Source: Deroplatys truncata
Lineage: Eukaryota > Arthropoda > Insecta > Mantodea > Mantidae
Length of the DNA stretch: 64,000 nt
Direction of reading: 5' to 3'
NCBI GenBank assembly: GCA_030765065.1
Contig: CM060976.1
Span: 62,356,539-62,420,538 of the forward strand
This document shows positions 1 through 12,286 of the stretch, piece by piece. Made by a program: the position numbers and the translations under genes. The stretch's first letter is position 1; every line of letters begins with the position of its first letter. The notes beneath the pieces are model-generated. The model did not search any database. It had not been told where the DNA came from and saw nothing but the letters and a program-made list of their open reading frames with translations.

Positions 1-102
1 CATCTCGATTAACATGAAGCATATGGAGAATAAGCGTTTGTAAAAATAGTTTGTACAAGAGTAGAGAAAGTCATGTGAGTGTAACACATCAGATTTTCTT
101 CT
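1..102 (+). repeat. R1 repeat, end fragment
   Basis: This is the terminal ~100 bp of the dispersed family I call R1, cut by the window edge. It matches the end of the fuller copy at 7963-8872, including the terminal motif AGTAGAGAAAGTCATGTG followed by a conserved block ending in ATCAGATTTT. No coding potential is seen. Confidence 0.75.
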
Positions 103-1720
103 ATAGTATGTTTTTGTCTATTTCATGGTTTCTAAGTTTTAGAAAATTCGATGAGGATTTAATTTATAGAAAATTCAATACCCCTATATCCTTTTTATTC
201 CAAAGGCCAATATTTAAATCTTGCGACGTTTTGATTAAAAGCCATTTTTAGGAATAAAAAATAAGGCATTTATTTCATGTAAAGGGTTGCTGGGATGCGA
301 TGAATTGCTTGAACATATTCACCTTGCATCCTTAAATGGCGCCTATCTGGTTATACAGAGCGGTCCCTCAGCCATCTGGCCGGTAATCGCGATTCGTGTT
401 CCGTGCGCGATCCCTCAGCTATCTGGCCGGTAGTCGCGATGCGTGTTCCGCCCGCTATACTCAGTGTATCTGTTTATTATTCTCATTATTGATACTGGTA
501 CCATATTATTACTGATTTTATGATGATTATTACGACATATTGATTACCTATTGAACAAACATAATTACTTTTTATTTTATCATACTAACCAATTTCACAG
601 TCGGTGTTGAAAGTGGTGTCCTTCGGCAGATAAGCATTCTTGGCACCTTCTGATTGGGGCAGTTACCTCCTTCGTCCGTTGCTTTAGGCTTACCTCGATG
701 CTTCTCCCGTTGGTTCCAGAAGTTCGCAGTGTGTTGGTTCTCTTCAATTTTATCCTCGGCTAGCTGCAGTAATTTTCCTTAAACTATATGGGAGCATGGA
801 CTTATCCTCGGTAAAGGAATCGTAGATCTCGGGTGGTGATATAGGAAGACATAGACGTGCTTTGTTTATGAAAAGATGACACTGCCGTTTCTTTTATTTG
901 ACTAACACACGTAGGATACAAAACTGGTATTGCCGCTGTAAAATATTGTCCACCGCTGTTAAACTACGGCGCGGATATGACACGAAGTTTAAATATGCTT
1001 ATTATCTCTTTACGAGTAGCGGATCTTAGGTGTGTTTCTAAAACTGTCTTGATTCCCTTTTTGGCGCGATATCTCACACATCCTGCAGCATCTCTCCCTG
1101 ACCACACATGACAAAAACTGTCGAACAAACTGCAATGCTAAAACTCCCTGACAAACTGTCTTGCTAAAACTGATGACAAAACTGCCTCGAATTTGCTCCA
1201 AACAGATCCATTTATAGTCTCAGGCTTCTGGGGCTGCTTCCTTTCCTATTGGTACATTTTTAGCGCCACTCGACGCGTCTAACTATTTCGAATAAACTTC
1301 CAGAGATCTCATTGGTCCAAGTTTAATATAAATCGCGGCTTTTCCTACATTTACCGTTAGGTTATCTGTCTCGCTCACTTGGTCACGGCGAATTATCAAA
1401 TAAAGGGACAAAGGCGTTACACCCTCACTGTAGGAATAATGGCACTGCGGCCGAAGAGATGTCATAAACCTAGGCTTTCTGCCTTCGAAAGCACTATTCC
1501 TGTAGCTAAAACATTTCGTCGTGGACATTATTTTAACATAGCGCTTAAATTATTTACATTAAACCATTTATAACTCTACTAATATTAGTAACCTAGATAG
1601 ATACATAACGTTAAATCACCCTTCTTAAAATATACAAGCAGTATGAGAAAAAGATATTTACATAGTACGATTTAACATCAATAAAAGTTAATTAATAAAT
1701 TATCTATAATTACAGTTCTC
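103..1720. other. No gene seen; short tandem duplication at 364-450
   Basis: I see no supportable gene. A 40-bp unit beginning TCCCTCAGC(C/T)ATCTGGCCGG occurs twice, at 364-403 and 411-450. Around 1100-1190 there is a loose reiteration of ACAAACTG/CTAAAACTG. Short open frames here lack recognisable motifs. Confidence 0.6.
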
Positions 1721-1721
1721 G

Positions 1722-2359
1722 GGCCCGGCCTAGAGTTGCCGTTTCATGATGAAATTACCTTTCACACGCATAAGTTCTTGTTGCGTAATTTCTCTAATTT
1801 CTGTTCTTATATTGTTTTTAAGATCATCTATGGTGCGAGGATTATTCCTATACACTCTATTTTTGAGAGTTCCCCACAGATAAAAGTGACACATAGTAAG
1901 ATCCGGCGATCGAGCCGGCCATAACCATTTAAAGATTATTCTGTATCAAAAGCATTTGATGTATTCCAAGGAAGCCTCACGTGATCGTAATTGATGGACA
2001 ATAGTCACTCTGTATGGTTTTAATTTCAACAGTTTCGTAGACCTATGTCCTGAGGTTTTTGAAACACTGACTTGTTGTGCTACACGTCGTAAAGATTTAT
2101 TTGGAGATCGTTCAAATGCTGCGCCAATTTCATCAAGTTTTTCTTCCGTTAGAACCCTTCGTTTCTTTTTACAACTTACAACATTAAATGATCCCGTTCT
2201 CTTCACTTTATTCACTAGATATCTAACTGTTTCTCTACTCGGAACTGGAACACCAGGAAATTGATCGTGAAATTGCCTACACACCTGTCTACATGAGTCG
2301 GTTTTCACATACGTGTCATACATAAAAAATCTTTGTTCAAGCGAAAATTTTAGTACCAT
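1722..2359 (-). pseudogene. Mariner-type transposase with DUF4817-like N-terminus, internally deleted
   Basis: Read on the minus strand from an ATG at 2359, the first ~130 codons give a helix-turn-helix N-terminus of the insect mariner type (SLEQRFFMYDTYV, then FPGVPVPSRETVRYLVNKV, then RRVLTEEKLDEIG). The frame closes near 1946. A second piece at about 1722-1935 encodes the transposase C-terminus (ARSPDLTMCHFYLWG, then NNPRTIDDLKNNI). The region between, with the first two catalytic aspartates, is missing. In the C-terminal signature the acidic residue usually found before FYLWG is histidine, so the piece would be inactive even without the deletion. TIRs were not resolved. Confidence 0.75.
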
Positions 2360-2562
2360 TGCTGGATTGTAATAATCCGATAATTCAATCGCACACAAGT
2401 ACACACGCGTCTCGCGTCTATACACAAGAAGCAATAACAGCTGACTGAAGCCCGCTGCCACATGTCCGATAAGTGGAAGAGCCCGTGGCCTTGAGTTCAT
2501 TCAGACGTGTTGCATAAGACTGCCGTGCAATTCCCGGCCAGAGTGCTGAGGGACCGCTCTGT

Positions 2563-2757
2563 ACTTTACCGACTTTTTGTTTTTAAAGTATGCTATTTAC
2601 AGACAGAGACATACAAACTTTTTTTTTCTAAATATAACTTCCGTTTTATACAAAGGTACTTCAAAGCATATATTTTCAGTGAAATTTCAATATTTAATTT
2701 TTAGGTTGAATCCAATATTCATTTTCTCTGCCTCAGGCAAGGCATTGAGAAAGTAAA
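2563..2757 (-). repeat. R1 repeat fragment
   Basis: This is a diverged partial copy of R1. It keeps the CAGACAGAGACA stretch, the GTGAAATTTC block and a GAGAAAGTAAAA end in the same order as at 26990-27158. Confidence 0.5.
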
Positions 2758-3210
2758 AGTATAATTTTATTGTGCCACGTTTGTGTTAATTATTCCGTAT
2801 TAATTAATTCACTTTGTTTAAAGTACTTATATTTTGAATTATGATCAAGGCAGTTGGTTTGTTCATGAAGCTAGAAATTCCTCCAAAATCACTTTACAGT
2901 CGAATTCACCTACTATTTCGTAAATATTCACATTGTATGTTCTTTCATTGCGCAGAACAGAAAGATGATTCTTTTTTAGCTTATATAAGTTTTCAGCCTC
3001 TGAAGACAAGAAAAAGAGCGCTCACTGCTCGCTAAACTCACATGCACACTTAGGAATGTCTTAAATATCATATTTATGTTGGGATAAACATTCATTTAAG
3101 TTTTGCTCTATGACAAACGTCTGTCTAGAGTCAAATACATAATAAATGTCCCTATTTACTCACATGCACGAAAAAATATATATAGCTTTGCAGACAATTC
3201 TTTCACACGA

Positions 3211-3521
3211 CTACCTCTGTGATCTGGTGGTTAGCATGCTAGCTTCCAAATCCAGAGATCCCGGCTTCGATTCCCAGCTGGATGATGGGAAATTTCTTTG
3301 GTAGGATTATTCCTCTTCCTTCCTAGTGTCTGGAAGTATGAGTGAGATTGTAAATCTGTGTGTGAATTTAGTGTTTAAAAAAGAAAATCCATTGTAAACA
3401 AACCCAAAGATACATATAGTAAATGAATGAACACCTTTACCGATGAGCAACTGTTCCAAAAGAAAGGCCGCCGATATGACCTTAGAGGTTAAAGGCGGCA
3501 TATAAATGTAACAAAAAAAAA
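3211..3521 (+). mobile_element. tRNA-derived SINE (full length)
   Basis: The head holds a box A-like TGGTTAGCATGCTAG at about 3228 and a box B-like GGCTTCGATTCC at about 3262, spaced as in a pol III promoter. A body of ~230 bp follows, ending GCGGCATATAAATGTAAC and a short poly(A) tract. This layout is typical of tRNA-derived SINEs. No clear target duplication was found. Confidence 0.75.
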
Positions 3522-3527
3522 ATTTCA

Positions 3528-3536
3528 GGCACCACC

Positions 3537-3567
<31 letters not shown>
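3528..3567. repeat. (CAC)n microsatellite
   Basis: Imperfect CAC/ACC trinucleotide run directly 3' of the SINE at 3211-3521. Confidence 0.85.
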
Positions 3568-4136
3568 CGAAACCTTTCAGAGACTTTCCTTTTCCTTGGA
3601 TCCACTGACATTGCACAACTTTGTTATTCAGCTGTTGCTAGTTTTCTTTCCACAGATTATTAAATATATCAGTTTCTAAAATATTAAAAGTGCAGCTGCT
3701 GTGGATTAGTAAGCATATTTACTTTAGAAATATTAGAAGATTTCTTCTAAAACTGTTGTGAAAGCACACTGCTGTCCTCCAGATAATAACGCTAAAAATA
3801 AATAAATAAAAAGAAAATAAAAACGAAAACCAATTTACACACTTCAAAAGGGATAATTTATCAGACCAGTAACTTTGTCTATAGGTATTTTATATCGCTT
3901 CCAGTGTTTCCGTTATGCCACTGATGTTAAGATCTGCATAAATTGTTTCTAACAGGCAGTTTTCCATCTTGTGTCAGATAGAAACGAGTGTTGCTTTCCA
4001 AGTTTGTCTCTTTGAAGAAGCATGGTTAGAGGTGTGAGCTTAAGTCAACACCCCAAATTTATTCCTAACAACTGTGACTCCTTTTCTCACTTTAACAATA
4101 TTCGGGAGTGTGGACATACAAAGCCAGATTTTCATC

Positions 4137-4178
<42 letters not shown>

Positions 4179-4745
4179 GCAACCCCAGATTACTGGCCAC
4201 GTATAACTACTGCCCCGTCGTAAAACTGACCCCTGAAGCCTTGAATTTTTAAGCCAAAGAAGTTAAGATACTTTTCAAAAAATGATAAAGCGATTCGGCA
4301 TCTGTTTTTTCAATTCTATAAAATCCCACAAAGCTTTCATGAATGTTTAAACCTTATTGCAGCCTTACAACACAATGGAACTTGTTCATGCCTCTTTAAA
4401 TCCTGAGTTTAATCCATTATCGCTGTATATGTCTGCAGATTTCAGTCATTTAGTATAACACATGCCTTGATATCAATTCCAGGAAGTGATTTCGATATGT
4501 GGGTCTGAGATGTATTTGAATGGTTTTTTTTTCTTTCCCTTCTTTATTTCTTCCTGAAGATAGTAACGATAAATCATTATCTTGTGATCGTAGTGAGAAC
4601 AATTCTAATAAATTTGCTTTGTTTTCAGATATTTCACACTTTCTATGGTCACCAAGTCTGATGCATTGAACGGGCACAAATATACTGGTAGTAAATGCCT
4701 GAAAATACTTACGATCTTCAGATACAATTTAACTTCTTTGAGTAT
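3568..4745. repeat. No gene; (CT)n microsatellite at 4139-4177
   Basis: The only structure I can support is a nearly pure (CT) run of about 18 units at 4139-4177. An open frame across it is a by-product of the dinucleotide repeat (SLSLSLSLS). The rest is unassigned. Confidence 0.75.
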
Positions 4746-5090
4746 CTAACTTACTTGCAATAATTGAACCACTACTCTGGGGCTTGCGAAATTCTGCTGC
4801 TTTGGAAAACCATATCTTGTGAATATTACTACTCTGATGCTGCAATTCCATTCTTCCCAACAGCGCTTATCAGAACACAGAACCTGCCCAATGAACTGTG
4901 GATTTCCTTGCAGGAAATTTCTAATTACTTCGTAACAATTCATTTGGTGTTCAAAATTTTTACCATAAAGTTCTTGAGAATAATAAAGTTTTGATGGTTG
5001 CAATTTATATTCTCTAAGAACTGTTTGAACGGAAGTTCTTCTTAAACCCAAAACACTGACCGCTCTTCTTTGCCCTATAAACACACGAAT
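4746..5090 (-). pseudogene. Transposase-like fragment (mariner/IS630-like)
   Basis: A 112-residue minus-strand frame resembles the linker between helix-turn-helix and first catalytic aspartate of DUF4817-type insect transposases: RRTSVQTVLREYKLQPSKL, then SQELYGKNFEHQMNCYEVI, then NPQFIGQVLCSDKRCW. The family usually has an aspartate-glutamate at this last point; here it reads DK. No flanking TIRs or C-terminal half were found. The assignment rests on remembered family patterns only. Confidence 0.5.
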
Positions 5091-6540
5091 CCACTACTTA
5101 TCCTAATTCAATTTGTAGTTGTAAAATATAATAAACATTAAATTGACGCAGCCACACTACGTCCTCCAACAATGAAGCAATACCTTTGCCTCACGATTGC
5201 TGCGTTTCTCCTCCTAGATGTTTTTTTATGCTTTGCCACGGCTGCTCGAGCATGAGATCTTAATCAATGGGTATGCGTGGATATGTACAGAGAAACACGA
5301 ACCTTTCTTGGAACACTTTTGTTTTCACCATTTTAAAATAAAACTTAAGGTTTGCCGATCACTTTTAAATGCATACGATGCTACCGTGTCTTTACCAAGA
5401 CCGAAGATTATTAACTACAGCTGAACGTTCTACCCTCTTGCATGTTCGCCGCCAATGTTCACAACTCGACGAGAATGTCGTCCCGTTCTCACCAATCGCT
5501 CAGGACAGACTAAATTTCACCACCGCGTTACGAAGAGGAAAAACGCGTAACTTCCCCTCTCTCCCCTCAAAACTCTCCTCAAACTTAGCGTCATGAAGCC
5601 TCTAATGACCTTCACATCCCGGCCAGTGCAACTGTGCCCATAAATTCCAAGAGAAACTGGCTTCAGCTATTTTACCCTTTATACATGGAGCTGGTCCCTA
5701 ATTAGCTAAACTGTGCCTGTCTGGTCTTTCTGTCGCTTTTAACAGTCAACAATTTTCCAATGCTTCTCCTTTTTATACATACACTGAAATTAAATAGTTT
5801 ATTATTTATTTTATATCACTATCCTTCTCAGATTATTATGCTAATTATTGACTTCATAATTTCGGCTTCAAAATGTTTCCGTGTGTGGGATTTTCCTGAA
5901 AATAAATAACTGATCGAACCGTGACCACTTGTTGATAATGGATCTCTCTGATACACAGAGAATGGTACATGGATATTCAGACTTTCGTTACAAGACAACA
6001 AACCTGTGCAAAAGGCATACCACCATTCAAACTACAATTTTTTTCTGCATACAACCTGCGCGTTTCTTTCGTATTTTGACCGTACATGGTCCCATGTCTA
6101 TGTACTCTTGGTTCCCAAATACGTCAAACATGAATCAAAACAGAATCCGCTAGTAAACAAGTTATCGTCTTGACTTGAACGAACTGACTATTACCCCTAT
6201 TAGAGTCATGCTGAAAGGGGAAAGGAATCGATGACTATGACCAGTCATAGCTCTCATACTGAAACTGTCACCTCTTTCCTCCATATTGACCAATGGTTGC
6301 TCAGTACCGTGTACACACAATGGAACGGGACATTTCCCTTATTTTCAATACTTCCCCTCTGCTGCCCGTCCAGCAGTTCCTGCTCATGGACTAAACTTGG
6401 AAAGAAGAAGGGAGGAACGGCGCAGTGGCCACCTGGTATAAAAGATTGCATGATGTAATGCGTAGGGAAACGAGCGAGTTGACTATCAGTGACGTGTGAG
6501 ACTCGCATTAGGAAGGTCATGCCCTTCGGGCCGGCCACTC
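5091..6540. other. No gene seen
   Basis: 1.4 kb with only short frames and no recognisable motif, repeat array or TIR pair. Confidence 0.5.
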
Positions 6541-6544
6541 TGAT

Positions 6545-7312
6545 CATGGTTTTCTTTTTGTGTTTTCCAGGGTTGGTAGGCGAATGCTAGGGTGGTTCCC
6601 ATTCTACTACGAATTTCAGTCCATAATTTTCTTTCACCTGCTTCAGGGTCTTAGAGGCAGACGACGGCAGTTGATGTGTTTCGGCAGACTTTTTTTGCGG
6701 GGGAGTATTGGTAAGGAATTGGAAAGGTGATAATGATAGGAAATGAAAAGGTAAGTAAAGGAGAGGGGATGGTGGAATATTGCGTTGGCACCTCCGTTAG
6801 TAAATGTTGATGCTAGCTGCCGGTACGTGATCGGATCAGGTAATGGGTAGGCCGGGTTAACACCCATGGCACAACTCCCTGGCTGCCACCTGGGGGTTGG
6901 AGAAGGATAAGGGAAGTTTATGCGTTTATTTATTTCTGTTTGTCATTTGTGTTTTGTTTAGCGATAATTTCGTCTGTTGCATTGTGATGGCGGTGGAAGT
7001 GGAAGCACATGTGCCTCCATGAAATTGCGTAAGAGGAGGTAGCCTTCCTGTAGTTGCTGATGGTTCCTGGGAGTGTTTCGCCTATTCCCGGGACTCCCAA
7101 GTTGCGAGTGGCTAAGGTAGGGCTAGCTGGCGTCAGGATTGGTGTCATGGAATCGTTATGGGCTCTATCTTTCCTTTGGATCTCCCCGTTCTCTCACGGG
7201 TCACGTTGGAAGCACAGGGTCCACTGTGGCCCACATGGGTGCTGTGCTCCAGTTGCTGGAAGCCCCTCCGTTTGACTACTCCTAATACTGGGGAAAGTTA
7301 TGAAGGTGTGAC
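6545..7312 (+). mobile_element. S1 SINE copy, headless, with extra sequence inside
   Basis: The body phrase GTAGGCGAATGCTAGGGTGG and the 3' tail phrases GGTCACGTTGGAAGCACAGG and AAGCCCCTCCG match other S1 copies (45882-46376, 50404-50955). The tRNA-like head is missing and about 250 bp of sequence separates body and tail relative to the complete copy. Confidence 0.55.
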
Positions 7313-7962
7313 GCATCCAACTTTTTCCTTGTTCAGAAGATAAAGTAATGTTAACTGAGTTCAGTAGTGGACAAATTGCAATCGACTACTGAATAATTTA
7401 GTACTCAGCGATGAGTATGAATACATTTTGTAATCGTAATCAAAATTCATAATAATTACGATAAGAAAGTAATCTGTAATCATTAGTGATTTCAATTATA
7501 GTACTCTGTAATCGTGATTTTAGTTACTGAAGTTGAAGCATTCTATTTAATTTAGATCATTTGCATGTTGTATCAACAACAATTAGGCATCTGATTAGAG
7601 TATCTCAATCAAGTGCTGTGTGATGCTTTAACTGGGTCCATAGTGTCATTTAAATAACAAGAGTGAAAAATGTCCCTAGTTGCTGATAGCGTCAGCACTT
7701 TTGAAAATATAGCCCAGGCTACTCACGAATGTGCTGACGTTTTAAATTCCAGTAAATCAGATAAAAGTAGTTCATTAAATAGTATTAAAGTAGAATTTTT
7801 TAAAATCAGTTTTATCTTCCCTTTCTTCATAAGTTCCACTACAATTTAACAGTTTTGTACTCATTCTAACAGAGTTTACGAGTTTGCAAAACAAACATTG
7901 TGGTTAAACGAGGCACTTACAGAAGAAAACGATAGCAAATTACGTATGTGAGCATAGCTTAC
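7313..7962. other. No gene; AT-rich spacer with reiterated GTAATC
   Basis: Around 7420-7530 the hexamer GTAATC/GATTAC recurs several times in both orientations, but I see no clean tandem period. Nothing else is identifiable. Confidence 0.4.
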
Positions 7963-8872
7963 TTTTTACTTTCTCTACTACGTATAGTAAGTAGGGGAAG
8001 TATTGCATTCCATCCAAAAATTCGATACCGAGATTTCACCTGAAATAGATGTTTTGAGATCCCCTGAATCCAAAAAAAGCATTTTTGGAAACGTGTCCGT
8101 GTGTGTCTGTGTGTCATCTGTCTGTGAACAACATAACTCAGAAACGAACAGTCGGATAAACACCAAACTTGATATTTAGGTTCAGTATCTTCCAGAGATG
8201 TGACACGAAGGTTTTCAAGAAAATCACCCCACCCCAGAGTACCCTTTACATGGAAGATTTTTCGAAAATTTTAATTTTCTCAAAAATGGCTCTAACGATT
8301 TTGATTAAAATATCATATGTTTAAGATATTTTCATGAAAAATAAAATGTATATCTTGAATTTTCTGGGAATGTCTCCAAAAGTATTCTTCATTGTGAACG
8401 ACTTTTGCATAACTGGTAAACCATAAGAGATAGACAAAATTTTACTGCACAAAAGATGTAGATCGCGTTAAAATACACAATTTATGTCATATACATTTTT
8501 TTTGTTGAGTGAACCATTTTCGAGATATTGCTTGTTATTCCCTTAAATTTTTCAATACTTATTTTCTCAAATGGGAATTCGTTATTCATTTTTTGTCTTG
8601 GATATGCAAAGAGTATTAGTTTGTGGCAAAGGGAATAGTGCTGCATCTAGCAACCAGCTATTAAGAGATATGTATGTGCTTAAAGGCTACTGTATTTCGA
8701 TACTGCCCTTGTAAATATATATTCCCCTTACATCTACAAGAAACTTAGCAATAAGATAGAGTCTGCAAATGTTTATCTCGATTAACATGAAGTAGATGGA
8801 GAATAAGCGTTTGTAAAAATAATTTGTACAAGAGTAGAGAAAGTCATGTGAGTGTAACACATCAGATTTTTT
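7963..8872 (+). repeat. R1 repeat, near-complete copy
   Basis: One of the most complete R1 copies. It opens with TTTTACTTTCTCTACT and closes with AGTAGAGAAAGT plus the conserved ~25-bp flank ending ATCAGATTTT. Internal landmarks shared with other copies are GAGATTTCACC, a short (TG)n tract, AACATAACTCAGAAACGAA, CCTTTACATGGAAG and TTTTGATTAAAATATCATAT. No convincing coding frame spans it. Confidence 0.8.
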
Positions 8873-9570
8873 CTGTTGAAGTAAATCTTCACTCTTCAAA
8901 GATTTAAATGGAAACATAAGTGAGTAATTGAATCACCACCAAGGGGAATGACATCCTTCCCAATCTCACCCAGTGACACAAACACACACACACCCACATA
9001 CGAAATGTACATTTAAAAGCAAAGATAATCGATAACCATACGTTGCAATTACCAGTACTTCAGGTCAAAAAGGAATCAGAGTAAAACATACTGTAAATTA
9101 CAAGTAATTGCACCGAATGGTTACCGGGTATTCGTGGTTACTTTGTAATCATCAGGGATCCGGATTTTGATGACCTAAGCATGTTTGAAAAGATCTATAA
9201 AATGGCTCAGAAATTTAAAAAATGACATAATAATTACAAAATATGACCTAACACTAATATTTATTAAATTTATTAAAATTAGTGAACTAAAAATTTCATT
9301 GCAAATGGAGAAGGCTTTACATCCTATGGCAATAGTAACCTTACTGTACGCACACGAGAAAAAGGGAAAACCGACTTACCTCATCCCTAGTTTGGGACAT
9401 AAATTCATAACTGCAATGATACCTGCTGCCCTGTCAAAGCCACCCCTCCAACCGCAAGCAATACTTTCCAGACTAAACTATTAAGTACAATGAAGATAGA
9501 CAGCAAAAAGAAATGTATAAGTTAAATAATATTAGTAAACTGTAAAATTTGCCAATTTTAATTTTAAAAA
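8873..9570. other. No gene seen
   Basis: Contains a short (CA)n tract near 8978-9000. A 99-residue plus-strand frame at 9185-9484 has no recognisable motif and I do not call it. Confidence 0.4.
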
Positions 9571-9968
9571 AACTAAAGTAATGGCATTCCGCGGAAATTT
9601 TCCAGTAAGAACAAAAACTTTAATTGAAAATAATATCACTCAACAAGTCGCATTTTAAATATCTTGAATGTGGTTTAAGTTATGAAATAGATCAAGATAT
9701 AAATCAGAAAATAACTTACTGTCCAGCACCATGTGGTACAATTAAAAGAACATTGAAAGGGAAAACAGGAAGAGATACACAAAATTTTATTCCATCAGTG
9801 CGCGTCCTGTCTTACTACGTGGTAGTGAGACATGGACCCTAAGAAATAAAGACTTTAATAAATTACAAGCAGCCGAAATGCGTTTCCTAATATCTGTTAA
9901 AGATTGTGCAAGAGAAGACCGATTTAGAAACGAAGACATTAGAAAGGAATTAAACAGTGAATCCATTA
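9571..9968 (+). pseudogene. Non-LTR retrotransposon reverse transcriptase, 3' part (split, upstream piece)
   Basis: Broken frames give the segment that follows the RT core in insect endonuclease-RT proteins: VMAFRGNFPVRTKTLIENN, then VAFKYLECGLSYEIDQDIN, then GSETWTLRNKDFNKLQAAE and MRFLISVKDCAREDRFRNE. Frame changes occur near 9652 and 9805. The mariner at 9971-11275 interrupts it, and the frame resumes at 11278. Confidence 0.75.
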
Positions 9969-9970
9969 TA

Positions 9971-11275
9971 CGAGGAGTGATCAGAAACTAGGATTACAAA
10001 GCCTGCAGTGAGACGTGTACATTTTATTTCATACAACCAATATAGCCAACTGATAGTACATACATTAGGTTATTTTTCGACGTAGTCTCCATATCGGTTT
10101 AGGCACTTGTCACTTCTTGGAATGAGTTTGAATATACTCTCCTGTTAAAAATCCTATCCTTGCGTGTTCAGCCACATTGTCGCGAAGTGTTTCACTTCCT
10201 CGTCTGAAGCGAATCGTCGGCCTCCTAGGTGCTCTTTCAAGCGAGAAAAATAGTAAAAGTCGCTTGGAGCGAGGTCCGGGCTGTAGGGAGGGTGATCGAT
10301 GATGCCCCAGTGAAATTACTTCAACAGCGTGGTGGTCTTCTTGGTTGCATTAGGTCGCGAGTTGTCGCGAAGGAAGATGACGTCCTCGGTGAGAAGTCCT
10401 GGCCGTTTCCTCCTGATTGCTTCGGGCAAACGCGTCAAGGTCTCGCAGTATCGGTCAGTCGTCACTATGTGCCCTCTTTCCAAAATCTTCACGAGTATGA
10501 CACCCGCGCTGTCCCAAAATACCGTGGCCATCACCTTCCCGGCAGATGGCGTCACCTTAAACTTCTTTGTCTTTGGAGAGGAGGGGTGTTTCCACTCTAT
10601 TGACGACCGCTTACTGTTGAGGGTGTAGTGGTGGATCCATGTTTCGTCACCCGTGACAACTGTTCGCTTCCGTGGAGAACCGTTGCGAAAGTTGCAGACT
10701 TGCCCCATGCGCTTCTCCTTGTGTTGGTTGGACAGATTTCGTGGAATCCATCGGGAACAAACTTTCCAGTACTGCAGAATATCGTGAACAATGTGACAAA
10801 CGCTTCCGAATGGCATTCCCAATTCTACCGTTATATACCGTAACCTGATCCTCTTGTTGTCTTGTCCTCTCGCTCCTCCACGCGAGTTGTGTTCATATCT
10901 GTTGACGCCGTGCTCGGTCGGCCACTGTGACCCTCGTCGGTGACGTTTTCTTTACCGACCGCAAACTTTCGACACCATTCTGCGACATGCTGACGAGAAC
11001 TACAGTCTCTCCGTAAACCTCTACCAGCTGCCCGTGAATTTCAGCGCGGTTACATGTTTCACCCACAGAAATCGAATAACGGAGCGGATTTCTTCGCGAG
11101 ACCAGTTTTTGAAACGAGTCGCCATTTCTGTTTACCTACAGCTAGTGTCGGGTGGCTGAAACTCTGCACTGTTGCCAACCGCATGTACTAGAATTACCGC
11201 ACACTACTAATGTATATATAACGGACGAAACTCCAAGAATATCGGCCTTGTAACCTTAGTTCTGATCATCCCTCG
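9971..11275. mobile_element. Mariner element, complete ends, nested in an RT remnant
   Basis: Terminal inverted repeats of about 30 bp begin CGAGG(A/G)(G/A)TGATCAGAA on each side, and both ends are flanked by TA (9969-9970 and 11276-11277), as expected for Tc1/mariner insertion. Removing 1.3 kb restores the RT reading across the junction. The transposase lies on the minus strand. Confidence 0.9.
10070..11125 (-). pseudogene. Mariner transposase (DD34D type), frameshifted
   Basis: From ATG at 11125 the product begins MATRFKNWSREEIRSVIRF. The catalytic region includes VTGDETWIHHY, then LRDNSRPNA, then HPPYSPDLAPSDFYYF, so all three acidic positions of the DD34D triad are present. The C-terminus CLNRYGDYVEK ends at a TAA at 10070. 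The span corresponds to 351 codons, the usual mariner length. Stops and frame changes interrupt the N-terminal half, and another frame change lies between the second and third catalytic aspartates (about 10316). It resembles the SETMAR-type group by motif. Confidence 0.88.
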
Positions 11276-11277
11276 TA

Positions 11278-11445
11278 GAAAAGCGAATGAAATATAGAGA
11301 AAACTGGCTTCGACATTTAGAAAGAATGACACCTGAAAGAATTCTCAAACAGATAATGCAATATAAACCAAGACGAAGGAGGCCAATGGAAAGATTTAGG
11401 AAACGCTGGATTGATGTGAGACCGGAACAGGCAGTAGCCTAATCC
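11278..11445 (+). pseudogene. Non-LTR reverse transcriptase C-terminal tail (downstream piece)
   Basis: Continuation of the segment ending at 9968: MKYRENWLRHLERMTPER, then a basic tract with PRRRRPMERFRKRWID, then stop. This W-x2-H-hydrophobic-x-RM plus R-K-R-W-x-D pattern is the usual end of insect endonuclease-RT proteins. Confidence 0.75.
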
Positions 11446-11671
11446 TTGACTGAAGAAGACAATTAAATACCAATGTGATTTTTTCTAGGAATTCGAGTAA
11501 AGGATATAAGTTATTCTTATTTCTCAGTTAAACAGTCAAATCTGTGATGTTTGATAAGTTAGTCTAATATAAAATGTCAATACTACACACTTTATATACT
11601 CTACGTAAACGTAAGAAAATGGCCAAATAAAGACGTAAAAGGTAAGAAAATGACAAAACAGTAATGCAAAA

Positions 11672-11850
11672 TAAAAAATCTGATGTGTTACACTCACATG
11701 ACTGTCTCTACTCTTGTACAAACTATTCTTACAAACGCTTATTCTCCATATGCTTCATGTTAATTGAGATATCGAGATGTTAATCTTATTGCTTTAAGCG
11801 ATAATCAAATATTTTAAGAGCTGGTTGTTATGTGGAGTATTCCATTCCAT
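11672..11850 (-). repeat. R1 repeat, terminal ~180 bp
   Basis: Begins with the R1 flank CTGATGTGTTACACTCACATG and GTCTCTACTCTTGTACAAAC. It runs to GAGTATTCCATTCC, where unrelated sequence carrying a protease-like frame begins. The next R1 copy starts at 12645 and repeats part of this segment. Confidence 0.75.
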
Positions 11851-12286
11851 GACAAAAAATAAGAGCTATAGATTTTAACTGTGCAGTAAACACACCGTAG
11901 TGATAGCACTGGAAAAATGTTTTTAACACACTGTTTAAATCCCTCGGTATTATCCCTTGTAATGCAAAATTATTTGTCACTGCATTGCAGATTACTTTTA
12001 CATCATCAATTACAATATCCTGCAGCCAAACCTCATCAGCGCACAAGTAAGGCGGATATGGCATAACACCATCATAATTTGAAATTGATTTTAAGTGCAA
12101 ATCATTGCCTAAATGAAGAATTTTATCAATTGCTTCAGAACTCCAAGCATCAATATTTATTACAGTTGAAAAACATAACGCCATTACCGAGTTGCTTGTG
12201 CACTGTGTGTTTTTAACCTCACCAAATATGTCGTTATTTTGGCTCAAGATGCCAGCAATCACTTTGGCTGCTTTCACGGAAAACAA
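11828..12286 (-). pseudogene. Cysteine-peptidase-like fragment (OTU / herpesvirus tegument C76-like)
   Basis: A 152-residue open frame without an ATG at its start. It has NTQCTSNSVMALCFS, in which a cysteine after glutamine sits where such peptidases carry the nucleophile, then WSSEAIDKILHLGNDLH, then a long gap and YHYGVFTAQLKSIALIFCHG. I recall this order from insect and viral OTU/C76-like deubiquitinase domains, but cannot search. The distal histidine region (usually FDSHSR) is cut off where the frame runs into R1 sequence, so it is a truncated piece between two R1 segments. Confidence 0.45.

Noticed and set aside
4022-4252. 76-residue protein with Ser-Leu repeats
   Set aside because: It is a translation of a (CT)n microsatellite.
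10229-10843. Plus-strand proteins of 71-124 residues
   Set aside because: They are antisense to the minus-strand mariner transposase with clear catalytic motifs.
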